Shown here one piece after another: positions 1 to 11,631 of a DNA stretch of 64,000 nucleotides. Made by a program: the position numbers and the translations under genes. Position 1 is the stretch's first letter, and each line of letters begins with the position of its first letter. The notes under the pieces were generated by a model. That model had not been told where the DNA came from and did not search any database. It saw only the letters and a list, made by a program, of their open reading frames with translations. The DNA lies in assembly GCA_022885665.1 (NCBI GenBank), contig JAGQDJ010000608.1, forward strand, positions 682,001 to 746,000, in the 5' to 3' direction. Origin of the DNA: Triops longicaudatus (Eukaryota; Arthropoda; Branchiopoda; Notostraca; Triopsidae).

Positions 1-2
1 TT

Positions 3-1541
3 GACTACCGACAACCACAGCCCCTGAACCAGCAAACACCACTACGAGAGGCGCCAACCTCGAATCCTTTGTCATCGATATCCCAAGCTGTGGCGAATTT
101 TTTTGGACGCAGATCGTCGAGCTCTAATCAGAAGATGAGCAAACAAGGTGAAGTCGCCAGTCCTAACCCTGTTGCAGTGCGTCTCCGCAGCAAGCGCCAA
201 GCGCAGCTTCCTACCGAAGGCTTTGCGAATCGAGGACCCAATGACCACTCCCCAGCGTTCTACGTCTACACCTCACAAGGCCTAGAACGTGGTGAGCCAC
301 CCTTTTTGGTAGTCGGACCTCGTAATGGTCCAGCTCCTGAGGTACCTGGAGCCAAGTTGGTTCATTCTGTACCCGCATCTCAGCAACCTCAACCAAATCG
401 GCCCATTGTTCTACCTGCCTCCGTCAGCAGACGCCAAGACGGTCCAGCACCGTTGCCGGGTAACCGAAGAGAAAGCCTCGATTTTCTGCCCATACCTCAC
501 CGTCCTTTGCCTGACAACCGACGAGAAGGAGTAGAATACCCACCACAGTTTACCCGCCCCTTATCTTTCGATGTACGACAACCTCAAGCTGAGAACAACG
601 CCAGGCCGCCCATTTCGTCATCCATCCGCAGACCACCGCCAGTTGGCGTTTTGTTCCAAAACAAGCCTGGCTTCGAAAATCAAACCCCTAAGCCAGCTGC
701 GGTCCAAGTGAACAAAATCATCCCAGGCGCTGTTCCACAGTACGATAGGCCTCCCCAGAATTACATTGTCCCTCCTCGTAAACCACTGAACCCTCTTTCT
801 GACATTGCTGACCTAAACGCACCTATGATTCCCCAGACCGCCCGACCTCTAGCTCCAGTTCCCATAAAACCTTTCATAAGCCGTAAGCCTGTTGAAGAAC
901 CGAGCTTAGCTAACCATAGGTTACCGGTCGATTACAAAGTTCCGGTAGAAGCCCCTGCGCCGTCTGCCGTAGATGAGGATGAGGAAGAGCCGGAACCAGA
1001 TTCCCAGGAAATTCCGTTACCGTCTTCTACTCCGACACCGGTTCAGTTACCAACGAGGCCATCAACAACCCCCAAACCCATTGAAGAGAAACCCCAGCCT
1101 CAGCCTACAACTTTTTCTTACGTGCCCATCGCTAGAACAACGACGACAACAACAACGCCCAAACCATCCACAGTCAGTCGTTACAACTTTGCCTATGACC
1201 CGAACGTCGTAGGAACGATATCAAAGGACACGAAGAAAGGAGAACTCGTAGCTGTTGTTCAGCCTGCCTACGTTTATCCGTTGGATAAATCGAATCCCGG
1301 ATCACCGGAGTTGTTCAATTTAGATGCGCCGTTTTTCCCTAGTGTACAAGCTCAAGACGAGCAAGAAAGAAATTCACAGAGCATTCCACAGACGGTGAAC
1401 TGGTACGCGGTTCAAGGATCAGAGAACCGAGCGGCATCCTCTGATTCGGAGACCGCAGCTAGCAATGTACCGAGTTCTAAGGCGCCGCCCAATCCTACAT
1501 TGGAGAGTGGCTTCTTACCCGTTGTTCCTCATGCGGTTTGA
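3..1541 (+). CDS. Proline-rich protein, 3' part of gene (5' end outside window)
   Basis: The reading frame is open from the left edge of the window to a TGA at 1541, about 512 codons, so the start lies upstream and this is a partial, probably last, exon. The protein is very rich in Pro, Arg, Gln, Ser and Thr and has almost no cysteine, no visible domain and no membrane segment. A unit built around PLPxNRRExxxxPP occurs twice in a row near 450-540. A Pro/Thr stretch with a run of threonines lies near 1080-1170, and the C-terminus is more ordinary. Long low-complexity Pro-rich chains of this kind are common among arthropod cuticle or extracellular-matrix proteins, but no chitin-binding motif is visible, so that role is only a guess. 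Codon use and the unbroken length make it a genuine coding exon. Confidence 0.8.
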   Translation, partial: DYRQPQPLNQQTPLREAPTSNPLSSISQAVANFFGRRSSSSNQKMSKQGEVASPNPVAVRLRSKRQAQLPTEGFANRGPNDHSPAFYVYTSQGLERGEPPFLVVGPRNGPAPEVPGAKLVHSVPASQQPQPNRPIVLPASVSRRQDGPAPLPGNRRESLDFLPIPHRPLPDNRREGVEYPPQFTRPLSFDVRQPQAENNARPPISSSIRRPPPVGVLFQNKPGFENQTPKPAAVQVNKIIPGAVPQYDRPPQNYIVPPRKPLNPLSDIADLNAPMIPQTARPLAPVPIKPFISRKPVEEPSLANHRLPVDYKVPVEAPAPSAVDEDEEEPEPDSQEIPLPSSTPTPVQLPTRPSTTPKPIEEKPQPQPTTFSYVPIARTTTTTTTPKPSTVSRYNFAYDPNVVGTISKDTKKGELVAVVQPAYVYPLDKSNPGSPELFNLDAPFFPSVQAQDEQERNSQSIPQTVNWYAVQGSENRAASSDSETAASNVPSSKAPPNPTLESGFLPVVPHAV

Positions 1542-3052
1542 TCTTTAAGCATTACAGATACTACGTCCACTCTTTCACCGTCTCCCAGTTTTTGTTATGC
1601 TATACGTGTATTAATTTATTGAGTATTTAATCATGTTTTATTTTTTGTCTGTGCGTCATCCTTGTTTGGGTTGGTCTGACCCTATTTCAAAAATGGTTAA
1701 ATACCGCGGGTTGGAATTCTGGGCTGCTCTCAGTGCAAAAAATCTGTACATACGTTGTAACCGTAATTTATATGACGGAATACATAGGGATAATTTCGAA
1801 CTTTTGACTATTACTTCAATTGTTTTGCTGTGATTAATTTCGCGAGCGGGACTGGCAAACGGACCATTTAGAAGGACCGCCTAACGATTGCTCAACTTAG
1901 CTCGTATGACCAGCTAACGGCTTGGCTCGACCGCCATATTTTACTAGTCTAAGGCTCTTTTAGCTTTTTCAACGTTAATTTTTCAATCTTATTCTGATGT
2001 AATTCCATTGACTAAAATGAGTGAACGCTTAAGAATACGTGAACAGGTTGCACATTTAATTAAAATTCCAGGACAGCGGTTTCGAATGCTGTTATCTGTT
2101 TGCTACATAAAACAACCAATATTCGTTTGTTCTGCTGTAACCTACAAGCCATTTTTTCCTTTAAAATACATGATTTGTACGGTAGACGGCTTTCGGGTAG
2201 ACATTTTTCGAATAAGCGTTTTTGACCTCTTACCCAATATATTTGAACATAATATTACTGAACTTAAATCGTACTCATCTGCGGATTATGACGAAGCGAT
2301 GAGTGTAAAAGGTTGCTGCAGCATTAAGGTTAGAAAATCTTGAGCCACGTGTTTGTAAGACGGAACGCAATCTTAAGCAGACGGCCTTACTCTACAGAAA
2401 AAAAAGGTAAACGCGATACCACTGGGCTGATTGCAGGTTTTGGGATATTCGTACTAGACTTAGTGGATTTCACGGTATCAGCTGCGTTCTTCTGTGATTC
2501 CGTGTAAATGGGTTTGATGCTTTTTTTGCACATCGCTATATGGTGCTTGCGTCTCGTCTCATAGGTACCAGCTCAAGGCTCGCTTTGGCTTACAATGGAC
2601 CTGCTTACGGTTCGGCTCGATTCGGAGGGTTGTGAGCTCATACGTTTCGTGCACCAAACAAGAACACCACAATGGAAAGTGGATCCCGGCGACTGCTTCT
2701 GTGTATTACGTATAAAATAAGTCTTATCTATAAACAATAAATCAAGGCAACGAACTATGCTACGCTTGTAAATTTGAAGAAAGTCTTATCCGGAAGTCTA
2801 CTTGGATTGTCGTTTCCTTTCGAGTTGTGCGGACGGTAATTTTAATACTTCTTCCCATTTACCGCAAAATGGCGCTACTGTACTCTTTCAGACACACTTT
2901 TAGCTTTATTCCCACTTGCTCCATAATAGAGGGCGGTTTGTTTACGTATTTTCCGCTATGTAATACCAACTGTGGAAACGTTCTGTTTGAAGTATTTAAG
3001 AGATATTTTAAAATACCTTTATACACTTAACGACTTTACTGTAAATTGAATC
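1542..3052. other. Intergenic region, no gene recognised
   Basis: This 1.5-kb stretch separates the proline-rich gene from RUFY. Short open frames (at most 111 codons, near 2008-2343) show no recognisable protein and have AT-rich, shadow-like composition. It should contain the 3' UTR of the upstream gene and the promoter of the first RUFY exon, but no clear TATA box or poly(A) signal was pinned down. Confidence 0.6.
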
Positions 3053-6000
3053 ATGGATCTAACAACACCTTCCACGCCGGATGAAGCGAAAGGAGAGCGT
3101 TGGCCGGTATTTTTGGTATCCCAAATATCCCAACAATTGTCCCCTTCTGGGTCTCGACCCAAGGTGTTTCCATCAAGTAAGTTTTCCATATATTAATTCC
3201 TTCAAAACAAAGTACTTTTTATTTCGGTCTGTGCTGTCTTTAATTGTTCTGCATCATTAAATGAAAAAGAAAGTGGTGTAGGTCGCTTAAGGTCAACTTT
3301 GACACGTTCAAGCCCACGTTATCAATGTTTTGGTAACAGGTGCCATTGTGTTGCACATGCCCGTCGCGACTATTGATCTTTCTAATGTATGGGTTTGGCC
3401 CTGCGCATCGCCGTAAAGCTGGGCTGGGGTGTCATATATGAGGTTCTTGGGCTTGTTAGGTCAGCAGACACGCTTTTCGTCATAACTATCCACTTTTCGG
3501 TGCTTTTCGCAAGGAGTGTGTGAATGGCTGTGGGAATTCTATGGCTTTAACCATGAGTTTTTCCGGAATGGCTGGTGCTCAAGACACCATCTATTTGTGC
3601 AATTTCCGCGTGTCGGTGGATGGGGAATGGCTGTGCTTAAAAGAATTACAGGATTTCCAGCCTGAATTAATTCCTTCTTACTTACCCAAACCGTCTTATT
3701 TGCATTATACTTATGGTATTTTCCATCTTTCCTTCAGCTACGTGTTGTTTTACTGCCTTAGCTTAGTACATGGCATGAGTCTGTCATATTCTGTCCTTTT
3801 TTGTAGAACGTGATCCTATGCAAGTAGAACGGACAAATTTAGTTAACCTCTGCAAGCTGATAGTCAAGGAACTGATCGATTCTTCATTAAAATACGGCCG
3901 AATGCTTGATTCAGATTACGTCCCTTTACAGCACTTTTTCATCGTTTTGGAGCATGTATTCCGCCACGGTTTGAGACCCAAGAAAGTAAAGTCCTATTTT
4001 TCTTGACCGTAGTTCGTTTTAATGAAATTTCTTGAAATTGTTTAGGGATTGCTGGGACCTAAAAAAGAGCTGTGGGATTTGCTTCAGCTAATCGAAAAGT
4101 ATTGCCCGGACGCTGCTGACATCACAGCCAGCATTCGAGATTTGCCTTCTGTCAAGTGCGTTACGCGAGTTTCACCTGTCATGGGCTAACTTACTTAACA
4201 CTTTAATTTTTTGTGGGCGTATATTGATCCAGAACGCATATGGGAAGAGCCCGGGCTTGGCTGCGATTAGCGTTGATGCAAAAGAAAATTGCAGACTATT
4301 TAAAAGTTCTTTTGGACCATCGTGACGACGTCATGAGCGAATTTTTTGAGATAGGCGCATTGCTAATGAGCGACGAAGCTGTGATAATCATGGGTCTTTT
4401 GCTGGGTTTGAATGTTATTGATTGCAATATTTGTATTAAGGTACGGAGCGTGGACGTGGGCTTGAACACGCGATTTGAAACGGAAATTAACGTAGTCGTA
4501 ATTTTTTCAGGGTGAAGACTTAGATAGCCAACAAGGGGTCATTGATTTTTCTTTGTATTTACGAAACGGTTCTGGTGACGCAACACCGCCTGCGAACAAT
4601 ATTGACAATTCAAGTATGACGGCAGTCTTAGATCAGAAAAACTACGTTGAAGAACTCAACCGACACTTAACGTAAGCTTTTTTTTCTGAATTGTGAAACA
4701 AAAAGGAGCAGTTAACATTTTTGTTTGTTTGGAACCGACTTTAGGGCCACCGTCAGTAATTTACAAGCGCGAGTAGAATCTCTTACAACCACAAATGCTC
4801 TCATGAAAGAAGATCTCTCCTTAACAAAGACATCGTTAGCAGCTTTGCAACAGGAAAACGCTGCTCTGAAAACTCATGTGAAACAAGATCGACATAACGT
4901 CAATCTGGTAAGTTTTTCTTTCACTAAACTTCCTTGCTAGTTGGCAAATGTCGCCTTATTAAAAAACGGAGACTTGTGTAGACATCATAAAAGTTACCGT
5001 ATACTAACGAACTTGAAAAATAAAGCGCACAAAATATTTCGTTACAAAATAAGAATAACTAATCTATTTGCATAACCTTTTCAAGGAGTAGTCGCTAAAA
5101 ATTTTTAGTAATTACGTTACATACGTAAAATCTTTTCTAGCTTTTAAGGTATTAAAAAGTTTTCAGTGCATTTTAGGTGAAAATAGGTATTTTCACATTT
5201 TAGTGCTTTGGACGAACATGTTTAACTTATGCATTTGCAATCAATTAAAAATAGTATAAAAATAGTGCAATCTTTTGTCGAAATGATACTAGTGGAAATT
5301 TTCAGGAACTGTTAATTTTATTATTTTGTAAATTCTATTAATTTATTTTATTCCCACTTGCATTTGAATAGGAAACAGATTCAGCTGTCCAAGTCAACCT
5401 GGAATCTCCACCCAAAGCCGCACCTGTGGCAAGTGTTATAACAGAAGATGCATTAGCTGAAATAAAATTACAGTTAGCAGAAGAGAAAAATAGAAGATTA
5501 GATTTGGAGAAAGAATTGGAAATCCAGGTAATGCATCGCTTATGGACCTTTATCGGCTAAGGGGAAAGGCATTTTAACTAGAAATTTTGAATACTTCAGT
5601 CCTCGTGATATCCATAAAAAAAAATAATTAAAGTTGGGGGAAAATTCTTTGTAAAGTCTCTATTACTAGCGAGTTTTCTTCCAGTATTTTGACATCTTCG
5701 TTCTTTTCAACAAATGTCATCAAAATAGGTAAACATTTCCGTAGTTTTGTGCCTTTGTCCTATTGAGAGCCTGTATGCTTGGCATATACATCTTATAATT
5801 TATATTATTTTGTATTTTAAACTTGCATTATTTCATCTAGACGAGTATGAGGGCGGAGACTGAAGTGGCACTGAAATTGCTTGAAAAAGACATTCACGAA
5901 AAACAAGATACCATTGTCTCCTTACGGAGGCAATTGGATGATATCAAGCTGATTAATTTGGAAATGTACCGTAAGCTCCAGGTAACGCATTTTTTTCCGT

Positions 6001-8043
6001 TCGCTTATGGATGAGGGTGTCAAGTTGCTAAGCTTGAATCGATCACTAACGTGTGTTTCGCTTTTTTGTCCCTCTTTGCTTGCCCAAACAAGGAATGTGA
6101 GCAAGAGATTAATGAAAAGGGAGAGATGGTGAGTAGGCTGCAAGCCAAAGCATCTCACATTTCCACTATTTTAGCCAACCTGGAAAAGTTTCCTCACGGG
6201 CCCGCCCCAACAGCCACGTCGTAATATTTATATCAAAGGAAATTTTGACTGGGCAGTATTCCTACGGATGAAATTCTTGGATGTTTTTCCTAGGAATATA
6301 GTCCGTGTGCTCGGACTAACGTCTGTTTTATCGATTTTATTCCACCTGATTGCAAGCCTAATCTTAACATTGGTTTAGTAGCTGGAAGTGTCATAGCTAT
6401 TTTTATAAATATTTCCTTCCCTTTCCGTTTCTCATGTAAATGTTCTTTCCTTGAGGAAGTTATGTTTTTTAAAACGTGGTGGCGAAAGCACAATAAGCAA
6501 CAGAACAGAAATTTGCTTTCGTTATATGTGGACAACATGCTATGTGATGGCGAATACATTTCGCTCTCTGTGAAACTATTGCGTTTGATAGGAATGTGAA
6601 GCGTCTCTTAAACTCAAATCTGATACGGTGGCCAAAATCGAAGCCAGTGTCGCGACTTTAACGGAGTCCATCAAACGACTAGATAGCCAGTACAAATAAT
6701 TTAGTCGGAAAGCTAATATTGGTGTATTAAAATTAATATTAAAGGCTGCTTGAGACGGAAAAATCGAAAAAGGAAGCCGAAGATGCAGCCGTCGTCGCCC
6801 ACGAATCGGCTGTCACTGCCAACATGCGTTTAGGGACCGTTGAAGCGGATTTAAGAGTTGAGCGAGAGTGGAGAGAAGCCTTGCAAGAAACGGCGATGGT
6901 CGATAAAGAAAAAATTGCCAATTTACAAGAGCAACTGTTGGAAGCAGAAAAAATCGTTGAAGTAAATAAAGTTTATGATATTTAAATTCATTCATTCATA
7001 TAGTGTAGTAAGTTTCCATTTCATTTCCCAAAATTGTAGCAAATGCATCTAAACGAATTAACTGAATATGGAGCTGCACTTATTTCTTTTATCCATTTTA
7101 ATGCTCCATGGAAACAAAGCGAACGAGCTCCATTTTAGCCTTAAGTTAATTCTGAAGTTCTGGAAATTATTTATTAAATAGAGAAATGGAATTGCGTGTT
7201 GGAACTTACTGTAAAATTAAATGTAAACATTCGCATTAGTGTCATATTTAGTTGTTATTAATATCTCTATTTTTTTTTCTTTTATTTTTCCTTTTTCTGT
7301 GTCAAACAACAACCCATGCTTTTGCCCCTTATGGTATTACTTATTTATAGTTTTGCTGTGCTTTACACTTGCTTGCAATTTAGCGTGCAATTTTTCTTTT
7401 TTCTTGCATTTGGTTATTTTGCGTTATTTGGATTTTACTAATTTCTATTATTGTTTTGGTATATTCCTTTGTCCGCTAATATTGTCGTACTTTTTTTATT
7501 TTCATTGTGTTTTTATTACTTTTAGTTTCGGAAGTTTACTACTTATTTTTATTATTATTTTTTTTATTTTATTTTATTTTTCATTTTCCTGCGCATGGAC
7601 AGGAAAAAGATCATCTTAGAGCCGAGTTGAATCGTTCTATGCACCAATGTGCGGAACAAGAGCAAACCATGGAAGAGTTGGGTGCAAGATTACGCGAGTA
7701 CCGGTTAGAAGCGGAGTTTATACGAGAGAGTGTGGCTTGGCCCCTACGCGATGCCCAATGGGAGCCTGATGAAAGCGTCAAAGAGTGCAAGCAGTGCCGA
7801 AAGGAGTTTAGCATAAGTCGTCGCAAGGTGAGCGTTACTTCTACGTAGTAGTTATTCAAGTGCTGATTTATCGAGGGAACTTATCGCTTAACGAGTTTAT
7901 TTTAGCACCACTGTCGTAACTGCGGAGATATCTACTGCAATCAGTGTTCCAATAACACCATGCCTTTGCCGTCTTCAGCAAAACCTGTTCGCGTGTGTGA
8001 CACGTGCCACACCTTATTACTTAAGCGTTATAGCGCCACGTAG
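3053..8043 (+). CDS. RUFY: RUN and FYVE domain-containing protein (RUFY family)
   Basis: RUFY proteins are effectors of small GTPases that bind endosomal PI3P and link vesicles to the cytoskeleton. Exons, by splice consensus and phase: 3053-3176 (or alternative 3520-3715), 3807-3985, 4046-4155, 4233-4440, 4511-4671, 4745-4907, 5372-5527, 5841-5981, then either 6093-6187 or 6592-6689, 6745-6961, 7603-7827, 7906-8043. The protein is about 638 aa, or 662 with the second first exon. The RUN domain spans roughly residues 45-205, with LDSDYVPLQHFF, GRARAWLRLALMQKK and GLLLGLNVID typical of the family. DQKNYVEELNRHL and a long coiled coil follow. A C-terminal FYVE finger (about residues 575-637) has the RRKHHCRNCG and RVCDTCH signatures; as in other RUFYs the WxxD box is weak. 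The intron before HHCR splits the finger. The stop is TAG at 8041. Confidence 0.95.
3520..3715 (+). other. RUFY: Alternative first coding exon of the RUFY gene
   Basis: This exon starts at ATG 3520 (or ATG 3541) and ends at a GT donor at 3716 in phase 1, the same phase as the 3053-3176 exon. It therefore joins in frame to the RUN exon at 3807. It encodes DTIYLCNFRVSVDGEWLCLK, a segment highly conserved at the N-terminus of long RUFY isoforms. A stop upstream in its frame, and the lack of an in-frame acceptor, make it an alternative first exon with its own promoter rather than exon 2. Confidence 0.85.
6093..6689 (+). other. RUFY: Tandem mutually exclusive exon pair in RUFY coiled coil (6093-6187 and 6592-6689)
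   Basis: Both exons begin GAATGTGA (Glu-Cys-Glu), follow an AG acceptor in phase 0 and end before a GT donor in phase 2. They encode about 32-residue heptad-like segments (ECEQEINEKGEMVSRLQ and ECEASLKLKSDTVAKIE). Joining both, or skipping both, shifts the frame of the next exon (6745). Using exactly one keeps it open. This is the classic layout of a duplicated, mutually exclusive cassette. Confidence 0.8.
6962..7602 (+). other. RUFY: Large T-rich intron of RUFY
   Basis: The intron runs from a GTAAAT donor after 6961 to the acceptor CAG before 7603, about 640 bp. From about 7256 to 7590 the sense strand is dominated by T runs and TTATT repeats, producing open frames of Phe/Leu/Ile with no coding meaning. 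Confidence 0.75.
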
Positions 8044-8383
8044 AATTTTAGTGCGCTAGCACGAGTTTGTTTGAGGAGAATATTGCGTGGGGTCCAGCAT
8101 CTTTGGGTTTGGTCAGAGGTCAATTGAGTCCATGCGTGATAGTGCGATAAGGATGGTTTTATTTATATGAAGCAGGGATCAAGTCTAGACTGTCTGGCTT
8201 TAGAAACCCCAATCACAGCATACGAAGCAAAATCAATCGTTGCGATATGCATTCTGAATTTTTTATTATTTTTTATTGTGTTGGTCAGTGAAAAGAGTAT
8301 TTTACAAGAATTCTTATGTCATATAAACTTCTCGTGGGACTTGTTTACTTTCTTATTAAATGAAGCCTTGTCAAACAGATGGT

Positions 8384-9862
8384 TTAGTCTTTCTTTTTCA
8401 GTTCTGACTCGTCTAAATCAAAATCGTGGTGGTTGTTGCGGTAAGCCAGCGGATTTTCGGACTTGCGTTCAGCAATGTCAGCTTGAAGTTCTTTCGTGTC
8501 AGCTTCGTTGATATCCTTGCCTTTGCCATAGTAAATGTCTTCACGATAAATACGATCCTTTTGACGATACGTGTTGTGCAACTACGGAGATGAATTTCTC
8601 AGTTAAGCGTTTTTTATATTTTTTGGAATGCTTACTTTATCCCAATACTCAATGTTGAAAGAAAAGTTGACGTGGAAGTACTGATGATGATTGTCGTGGA
8701 AAATGGCATCAGGCTGCCATGGCTGCCACCAGAAGGATTTGAACGTAATACCCGAATGGTCAATAATGCCGTGGTAGTAAATGTAACCCAATAGTGTGCA
8801 CATCGTCACTACGCCCAAAAAAAATTGACGATTTTTTTCAGTACTTTGCGGCAGCTTTTTCGAAAGCTTATTAAGTAGGCTTACCCCAGTGTACGGGAAC
8901 CAAGAACATGGGCGAGATAAGTACCATTTGCATGTGTACGAATTCCACAGGGTGAATAGCTGTAACGGAAAAGGCAGTTGGCTGCTTGTACTTGTGGTGC
9001 AGCTTGTGGAAGTTTTTGTACAAAAATGGAATGTGGTAGATACGATGATGCCAATAAGTTAAATAATCCTGTAAGCCAAAAGGATGATGAAAAATATAGC
9101 CTTTTTGTAAAAATTTCGGAGTAGAAATTATACCTGCCAAATGAAAACTACTGGCCATTGGAGGATAAACCATAACCAGGAGTATTCATCAAACCCGTAG
9201 TAAACGGTACTCCATCCTCCATTCATAATGTAGCACGAGAGACAACCAGAGATAATGGACCCGATGAGCAAAGAGATGGATCCCAGAATAATTTCGTGTC
9301 GCTCGACATCTGGTTCGAGCCATTTGTGAGGTTGACATTTCCATTCTTCAGCACGATCGCGTTGTCGGACATAATAATACCACTGTACAACAAACGAGAG
9401 ATTGAATTACGAAAACTGAGATTTGAAAAGCTTACATGAAGAAATCCTCCGACCCCTAAGTACATGACATAGGAGATAGTAGTAGCGTAAATTAGATAGT
9501 ATTGCACTCCTTTCAGGTGATACTTCTCCAATGAAAATTCGGAGAAATCAATGTCGGACTCGGTGGCATTGGGTTCAGTTCCGTGGCGCATGTACTTAAT
9601 GAAGTGTACCAAAATGAGGAGCCAGTCAGCTAAGAACATCGTGACGTTAAGCTTAGGTTTAAAATAACTGCTTTTTAATTTATAGTTTTTGAGGACTTTA
9701 CCGACCTCGAATGGACGCGCCTACTAAGAAGACAGCAACGGTAGCGATAAAGGTACCGAGGAAGTTGGGCAAACGAGACCAGATTTTCTCCAATTGCGAG
9801 CTATATTTTTCACTCCATGTCACATCCAGTGGATTTACTCCTTTCTTCGCAGTCGTCGCCAT
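8384..9862 (-). CDS. Sterol desaturase / fatty acid hydroxylase superfamily membrane oxygenase
   Basis: Six exons on the minus strand: 9862-9702, 9667-9436, 9382-9134, 9068-8885, 8808-8636 and 8581-8384 (stop TGA), giving about 398 aa. Members of this ER-membrane family use a di-iron centre held by histidine clusters to hydroxylate or desaturate sterols and lipids. Visible clusters are HRIYH (residues 222-226), HKLHH (235-239) and HDNHH (313-317), plus the family motif TAIHPVEF between the second and third. Hydrophobic segments surround them, and the tail is charged (ELKKKD). The overall pattern is closest to C5-sterol-desaturase-like proteins, but the substrate cannot be decided from the sequence. 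The start ATG 9862 begins MATTAKKGVNPLD. The first intron would be only 34 nt (or 31 nt, via a CAG/AAG tandem acceptor). The gene is convergent with RUFY, with the stop codons 340 bases apart and no gene in between. Confidence 0.9.
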
Positions 9863-10680
<818 letters not shown>

Positions 10681-10690
10681 GTTAGCTTCG

Positions 10691-11047
10691 ATGCCTAAAA
10701 GCCGCAGCACGTCACATGTTGGAAAGCTTTTCCAATCTAACGAGGCTGTGGAACCTATTCATAAGAAATTGGTTACAATTGACCCCGATTTACTACGACC
10801 TAGAGCCATTACGAAGAAATGGGACCCTGTAAGTTGATCTTCGTCCTACCTTGCACATTTTTAATATTTTTAATATTTTATTTTAATATTTTACTTTACT
10901 TTTCAGTCAGCGTTGCTGAACTACTTGTACAAAATTATGACACCTGTTCCGTTTGACGCTTCTGGAGAACAATATACAAGCATCGAAGGCTACTTAAACT
11001 ACCCAGCTGAAAACGCACAAACACGTTCTGGAAAGCTGTCCAAGTAA
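10691..11047 (+). CDS. Small two-exon protein of unknown function
   Basis: Exon 1 (10691-10828) begins ATG and ends CCT before GTAAGT. Exon 2 (10907-11047) follows TTTTCAG and runs in the same phase (0) to TAA. The product is about 91 aa, starts MPKSRSTSHVGKLFQSNEA and contains ITKKWDP and TPVPFDASGEQY. It has no signal peptide, membrane segment or cysteine. I do not recognise the family. Good splice sites and intact frames argue for a real gene. TTATTATTGTTAG just before the ATG could be an acceptor, so a non-coding or short coding first exon may lie upstream of the microsatellite. A variant using the donor at 11044 and acceptor before 11095 would add 17 residues, but it overlaps the actin-like fragment in another frame and is less likely. 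Confidence 0.55.
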
Positions 11048-11097
11048 CTTTTGCCTACGAATAAAATATTGAAAAATAATGCTAATTATGCCAGTAG

Positions 11098-11432
11098 GAA
11101 AGTGGAATTGACATTAGGAAACACACGTGGAAGAGTGATTTTGTAACTGGTGGTGAGCATGCATCCAGGATTTGTACCGAGACTCGAATCCGAGTTATAA
11201 CGTTTCGCACCAACGAACATTCAAACTAAGGTAAAAGGAGACGATATCTTTTTATTTATCGATCTTATTACTATCATTTTTTATAAAGGTTCACGCATGT
11301 CTGAATAGGTATCATGCGTCGTATATTGGAGCAAGTGTTCTAGCGAATAGCGAAGGGTTCGAGTAAGCAATGATGACACAGCAGGAATGGAAAACTTTGG
11401 GTCCCAACGTGATTCGCAGATGGAATTTGTAA
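11098..11432 (+). pseudogene. Actin-family (actin or actin-related protein) C-terminal pseudogene fragment
   Basis: Two blocks with retained splice-like borders (11098-11230, then 11289-11432) translate to a decayed actin C-terminus. In order: IDIRK and FVTGG, then, one frame over, FVPRLESEL, a TAA (11198), RFAPTNIQTK, a GTAAAA donor, then after the TAAAG acceptor VHACLN, YHASYIGASVLA (the WIGGSILA region of actin), a second in-frame TAA (11364), MMTQQEW and LGPNVIRR (the SKQEY...GPSIVHR region). A frameshift lies between 11154 and 11170. The order and spacing match the last ~100 residues of the actin fold. Which actin or Arp gave rise to it is not clear. The nucleotide-binding core was not found upstream, so this is a broken fragment, or a badly sequenced real gene. 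Confidence 0.65.
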
Positions 11433-11631
11433 TTAATTCATGTTAATTTGTATGATTTCTATATCCCTTACCTAAAGTGGTCTTATTGCCTCTCGTTATA
11501 TTACTTCTAAGAACGTAAAATTGCGTGTTGTTTGTTAAAGCGAATCAAAACGTGATACACAATATTTGTGCCAAAATTGCGCGTGATTATTATATTTTAC
11601 CTTCTTTCATCGTGAAAATACTTTATTTCAG

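Noticed and set aside
11095..11146. Third exon (RKVELTLGNTRGRVIL) for the small gene
   Set aside because: It fits in phase but overlaps, in a different frame, sequence better explained as the actin-like IDIRK...TGG region.
11198..11366. Reassignment of TAA to glutamine as an explanation for the stops in the actin-like fragment
   Set aside because: TMEM218, Elbow/Noc paralogue B and the small gene all end at TAA in the right place, so the standard code applies and decay is simpler.
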